Shown one piece after another: positions 61,301 through 64,000 of a stretch of DNA of 64,000 nucleotides (position 1 is the first letter of the stretch; every line of letters starts with the position of its first letter). The DNA comes from Balanoglossus misakiensis. Taxonomy: Eukaryota > Hemichordata. The stretch spans positions 1,488,001 through 1,552,000 of the forward strand of contig CM082587.2 in NCBI GenBank assembly GCA_040954595.2, read 5' to 3'. The position numbers were made by a program, and so were the translations under genes. The notes beneath the pieces are model-generated. The model was given only the letters and a program-made list of their open reading frames with translations, was not told the origin of the DNA and ran no database searches.

Positions 61301-63874
61301 AAATGTCAATTTTTCGACTTCGCGAAATTTCAAAATTTGGTCATTTTTTGATCAAAACCATGGGTTATAGCTCATGAAAATCATCCAGAAATGTCAATTT
61401 TTCGACTTCGCGAAATTTCAAAATTTGGTCATTTTTTGATAAAAACCATGGGTTATAGCTCATGAAAATCATCCAGAAATGTCAATTTTTCGACTTCGCG
61501 AAATTTCAAAATTTGGTCATTTTTTGATAAAAACCATGGGTTATAGCTCATGAAAATCATCCAGAAATGTCAATTTTTCGACTTCGCGAAATTTCAAAAT
61601 TTGGTCATTTTTTGATCAAAACCATGGGTTATAGCTCATGAAAATCATCCAGAAATGTCAATTTTTCGACTTCGCGAAATTTCAAAATTTGGTCATTTTT
61701 TGGAAAAACCATGGGTTATAGCTCAGGAAAATCGTCAGAAATCGAAGATTTTTCGACTTTGCGAATTTTCAAAATTTGGTCATTTTTTGAAAAAACCATG
61801 GGTTATAGCTCAGGAAAATCGTCAGAAATCGAAGATTTTTCGACTTTGCGAATTTTCAAAATTTGGTCATTTTTTGAAAAAACCATGGGTTATAGCTCAG
61901 GAAAATCGTCAGAAATCGAAGATTTTTCGACTTTGCGAATTTTCAAAATTTGGTCATTTTTTGAAAAAACCATGGGTTATAGCTCAGGAAAATCGTCAGA
62001 AATCGAAGATTTTTCGACTTTGCGAATTTTCAAAATTTGGTCATTTTTTGAAAAAAACATGGGTTATAGCTCAGGAAAATCGTCAGAAATCGAAGATTTT
62101 TCGACTTCGCGAATTTTCAAAATTTGGTCATTTTTTGAAAAAACCATGGGTTATAGCTCAGGAAAATCGTCAGAAATCGAAGATTTTTCGACTTTGCGAA
62201 TTTTCAAAATTTGGTCATTTTTTGAAAAAAACATGGGTTATAGCTCAGGAAAATCGTCAGAAATCGAAGATTTTTCGACTTTGCGAATTTTCAAAATTTC
62301 GTCATTTTTTGAAAAAACCATGGGTTATAGCTCAGGAAAATCGTCAGAAATCGAAGATTTTTCGACTTTGCGAATTTTCAAAATTTGGTCATTTTTTGAA
62401 AAAACCGTGGGTTATAGCTCTTGAAAATCATCCAGAAATGTCAATTTTTCGACTTAGCGAAATTTCAAAATTTGGTCATTTTTTGATAAAAACCATGGGT
62501 TATAGCTCATGAAAATCATCCAGAAATGTCAATTTTTCGACTTCGCGAAATTTCAAAATTTGGTCATTTTTTGATAAAAACCATGGGTTATAGCTCATGA
62601 AAATCATCCAGAAATGTCAATTTTTCGACTTCGCGAAATTTCAAAATTTGGTCATTTTTTGATCAAAACCATGGGTTATAGCTCATGAAAATCATCCAGA
62701 AATGTCAATTTTTCGACTTCGCGAAATTTCAAAATTTGGTCATTTTTTGATAAAAACCATGGGTTATAGCTCATGAAAATCATCCATAAATGTCATGAAA
62801 ATCATCAAAATCCGACAATTTTTTTATTTTGCGAAATTTGGAAATTTCAAAATTTGTTAAAGTTTTCATGGGTTATAGCTCTTGAAAACCATCAAAATGC
62901 GACAATTTTTTGATTTTGCGAAATTTGGAAATTTCACGATTTGGTCATTTTGGACATGTTTAAACACTTACAGGGACTTATTTTGAAACCTGAAAACATC
63001 CATGGGCGTATCTTCCTCTTCGATTTTAACAATCCTTCGCTGAATGCCTCAGAAGTGCCCATCGATGGGAACTTTGATATCTCAAATTTTCACCCTCATG
63101 GCATAAGTCTTTGGGAAGATTCAAATACGGGTAGGTGCCTCATATAATATCAATTTGCTTTCTTGTGGCTGACGATTTCACTCAAAATAATAATGTTTAC
63201 TTACCGTTTGCCAAAACTCGTCTGAAAGAAGTCAAATGACTGGCTTCCATTATGGCACAATAAGTTCCCATCTGCACACCCTTGGGAGTATCCAGTTTAA
63301 TCGAATCTGTGTCTGCAACAGGGGGTGTTACTCTGTATGTTGTAAATCATCATCCAAAGGAGGAACGAATCGAAGTCTTTGAATTCATCAAAAATCGCCG
63401 CGTCCTGCGCCACATGCGGTCGATCACCGGGAATACAATATTCGGGTAAGTCGCGAGGACTTGGAGTTTGGAAAATAGTCTTGAATTACACTGTCACTAA
63501 ATTGGTGATGATAATACATTTTTTGTAGGAATATGGGGTTGCTCCCTTCTATTGTAGCGATGTAGTGTGTTCCTCGAGGTTTACAGGAAATTTGTTAGTG
63601 TGTTTTACATATTCCATAAAATATAATCATAATTTTGTTTCGATTCACACTGGCGTTCTTATTTCCCTCTCAGATTAAACGACATCATTGCTGTTGGTCC
63701 AGATTCTTTTTTCTTTACAAACAATTTTTACTTTTCCAATGGATACCTCCACATGACAGAGCTGCTTCTTCGGTTACCGTCAGGGAGTATTGGCTTTTAT
63801 GATGGCAAAGAGGGCAGAATTCTGAAGTCTGGAATTAAGTGGCCGAACGGAATCAATGTATCTCCAGATAAAAG
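21523..63874 (+). CDS. PON: Paraoxonase (PON/arylesterase family), six exons, 3' end beyond window
   Basis: Exons 21523-21587, 22060-22130, 22327-22382, 62974-63130, 63322-63445 and 63674-63874 join in phase to 224 codons plus two bases; a GTGAGA donor at 63875 leads out of the window. PONs are calcium-dependent six-bladed beta-propeller lactonases and arylesterases, secreted or membrane-associated. The N-terminus (MIAKAILAILLVV) is hydrophobic, like the retained signal of PON1. Counterparts of PON1 functional residues visible here are: Cys 39 (C42), Glu 50-Asp 51 in SSEDITV (E53, D54), His 106 in HPHGIS (H115), a His at 126/127 in VVNHHP (H134), Asn 160-Asp 161 in GLNDII (N168, D169) and Asn 216 in WPNGINVSP (N224). 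The later calcium ligands and the second disulfide cysteine lie beyond the edge. Intron 3 is 40,591 bp of satellite DNA, yet the exon 3/exon 4 junction is phase 0 and matches PON1 without a gap. Confidence 0.93.
21803..21893 (+). repeat. Retroelement-like 3' tail
   Basis: A short segment in PON intron 1 ends with GAAATGTCAATAAAG followed by a (TAT)n tail. This tail style is typical of non-LTR retrotransposon or SINE 3' ends in invertebrate genomes. No coding part is attached, and identification is by resemblance only. Confidence 0.35.
28900..28999. other. Assembly gap (100 N)
   Basis: Exactly 100 N interrupt the left arm in mid-monomer. A round number of this kind is normally a placeholder for a gap of unknown size, so the true array may be longer than shown. 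Confidence 0.98.
29000..29107. other. Irregular post-gap satellite with about 30 bases of foreign sequence
   Basis: Just after the gap the monomer has extra and missing bases (GAGCTATTAACCC, CAAAAATGACC). About 30 bases near 29077-29106 (including AAGATCCACATCTCGTGAG) replace the usual monomer text and occur nowhere else in the array. This looks like a poor-quality contig end. Confidence 0.7.
37748..37842. repeat. Centre of the satellite palindrome
   Basis: Positions 37748-37785 are a perfect 38-base inverted match to 37805-37842, around a 19-base spacer (37786-37804). With one single-base indel the match continues for more than 20 further bases. The inner stem is TTTCTGGATG facing CATCCAGAAA. 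The point marks the switch from minus- to plus-oriented monomers. Confidence 0.95.
40020..40640. other. Indel-rich patch in the right arm
   Basis: Consecutive monomers here carry many single-base gains and losses absent elsewhere, for example TCATTTTCAAAATTTGTC, GCTCAGAAAATCG, GGGTTTATAG, GCTCCAGG and CCATAGGG. The density is far above flanking monomers and resembles unpolished consensus sequence rather than biological drift. Confidence 0.6.
42060..47936 (+). repeat. Large duplicated block, copy A (offset 8038 bp)
   Basis: This block recurs at about 50096-55974. Rare variants fall at the same offset: an A in GATATTTCG at 46292 and 54330, a G in GGGTGATAGC at 46871 and 54909, and GCAAATTTTC near 45255 and 53293. 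The offset is 8036 left of two single-base losses near 42116 and 42147, and 8038 to their right. Confidence 0.9.
50096..55974 (+). repeat. Large duplicated block, copy B
   Basis: Copy of 42060-47936. Part of it (about 53.3-55.9 kb) is duplicated again 3141 bp further right: the GATATTTCG variant at 54330 recurs at 57471, and GCAAATTTTC near 53293 recurs near 56434. The G at 54909 is not shared by that third copy, so the third copy differs slightly. Confidence 0.88.
60390..62790 (+). repeat. Terminal direct duplication including the class junction (offset 1311 bp)
   Basis: The block from about 60390 (GGAAAAACCATGGG start) to 61700 is repeated at about 61701-62790. The junction monomer (CCGTGGGTTATAGCTCTTG) lies at 61095 and 62406. 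Other shared markers are GACTTCGCGAATTTTC and AATTTCGTCAT. The second copy is shortened at its right end, where diverged monomers lead to exon 4. Confidence 0.92.
62974..63874 (+). CDS. PON: Paraoxonase exons 4-6 (3' block in window)
   Basis: Exon 4 follows AACACTTACAG and encodes GRIFLFDFNNPSLNAS, then FHPHGIS with the H115 counterpart. Exon 5 encodes the VVNHHP region (H134 counterpart). Exon 6 encodes GLNDIIAVGP (N168, D169) and WPNGINVSP (N224). All three exons have clean GT donors. The remaining propeller blades and the stop codon must lie beyond position 64000. Confidence 0.93.
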
Positions 63875-64000
63875 GTGAGACTCTCGTCTTTGTTTGTATT
63901 CAGCAACGTATCTGCTGTTCAAAGTATACCTATTTTAGCCGTTTTGTCACTATTAACACCAAAATATCACCCGGCCTGCATTTGAATGTCATGACTCATT

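Larger units (their letters stand above)
37786..62790 (+). repeat. Satellite right arm (plus-oriented monomers)
   Basis: From the centre outward: about five edge-class monomers to about 38225, a mostly 88-bp zone to about 41100, then a long zone of mixed 87/88-bp units with higher-order structure to about 61090. Next come the junction monomer, edge-class units to about 61700, a second core block, a second junction monomer at about 62404 and final edge-class units. The last 180 bases before exon 4 are strongly diverged monomers. Confidence 0.95.
22543..62960. repeat. 87/88-bp intronic satellite array, about 40 kb, palindromic
   Basis: Nearly all of PON intron 3 is one satellite, roughly 460 monomers (length divided by about 87.4). 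Plus-orientation monomers share TTGCGAATTTTCAAAATTTG, GGTCATTTTTTGA and CCATGGGTTATAGCTCAGG. The 88-bp form has GATAAAAACC where the 87-bp form has GAAAAAACC. The core class carries CGTCAGAAATCGAAG; an edge class carries CATGAAAATCATCCAGAAAT and CTTCGCGAAATTTC. Orientation reverses near 37795. Most monomers hold a CCATGG palindrome. No spacers, transposase or RNA gene are seen inside. Confidence 0.98.

Noticed and set aside
38564-62512. Many plus-strand open frames of 60-330 codons in the right arm
   Set aside because: Same 29-residue repeat in alternative frames; no splice or start logic. The minus-strand frames that recur every 2-8 kb are shadows of the same monomers.
22543-62960. CRISPR-like regular repeats
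   Set aside because: There are no unique spacers between repeats, the unit is a contiguous satellite, and the genome is clearly eukaryotic.
22543-62960. Centromeric CENP-B box in the satellite
   Set aside because: The monomer has TTCG in several places, but none is followed by the spaced A and CGGG needed for the box. Higher-order repeats alone do not show a centromere.

Overview
The window is nuclear DNA from an animal, most likely an invertebrate deuterostome (cephalochordate, hemichordate or echinoderm; I cannot separate these by eye). The genes have GT/AG introns and animal families, and the intergenic DNA is AT-rich with many simple repeats. I rebuilt four protein-coding genes exon by exon, and every splice junction keeps phase.

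Layout: 1-4852 has no gene I recognise. 4853-8734 (minus) is a nine-exon phosphatidylinositol phosphate kinase of the PIP5K-like-1 type. 9426-14221 (minus) is a fifteen-exon arylsulfatase B-type sulfatase with the complete active site. A 1.36-kb divergent interval separates it from 15577-17625 (plus), a four-exon monocarboxylate-transporter-family (SLC16) protein whose AATAAA overlaps its stop codon. 17627-21522 is repeat-rich: a 130-bp tandem array, three related exon-like copies and a decayed duplicated pair. From 21523 to the right edge (plus) runs a paraoxonase (PON) gene, cut off by the window end after six exons.

The striking element is PON intron 3 (22383-62973, 40.6 kb). It is filled almost from donor to acceptor with one 87/88-bp AT-rich satellite, roughly 460 monomers. 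The array is a giant imperfect palindrome: units point left from about 22615 to 37785 and right from 37786 to about 62790, with the centre near 37795. A diverged monomer class lies at both outer edges and at the centre, while a homogenised class fills the arms. The same class-junction monomer occurs inverted at the left edge and twice at the right edge. The right arm has an 8-monomer higher-order repeat (698-699 bp) nested in larger near-identical duplications (offsets 2096, 8038, 3141 and 1311 bp). A 100-N gap and two indel-rich patches show that assembly is fragile here.

The four genes do not form an obvious pathway; they are neighbours in a metazoan genome. The long open frames inside the satellite are a by-product of the 87-bp (29-codon) period and are not annotated as genes.
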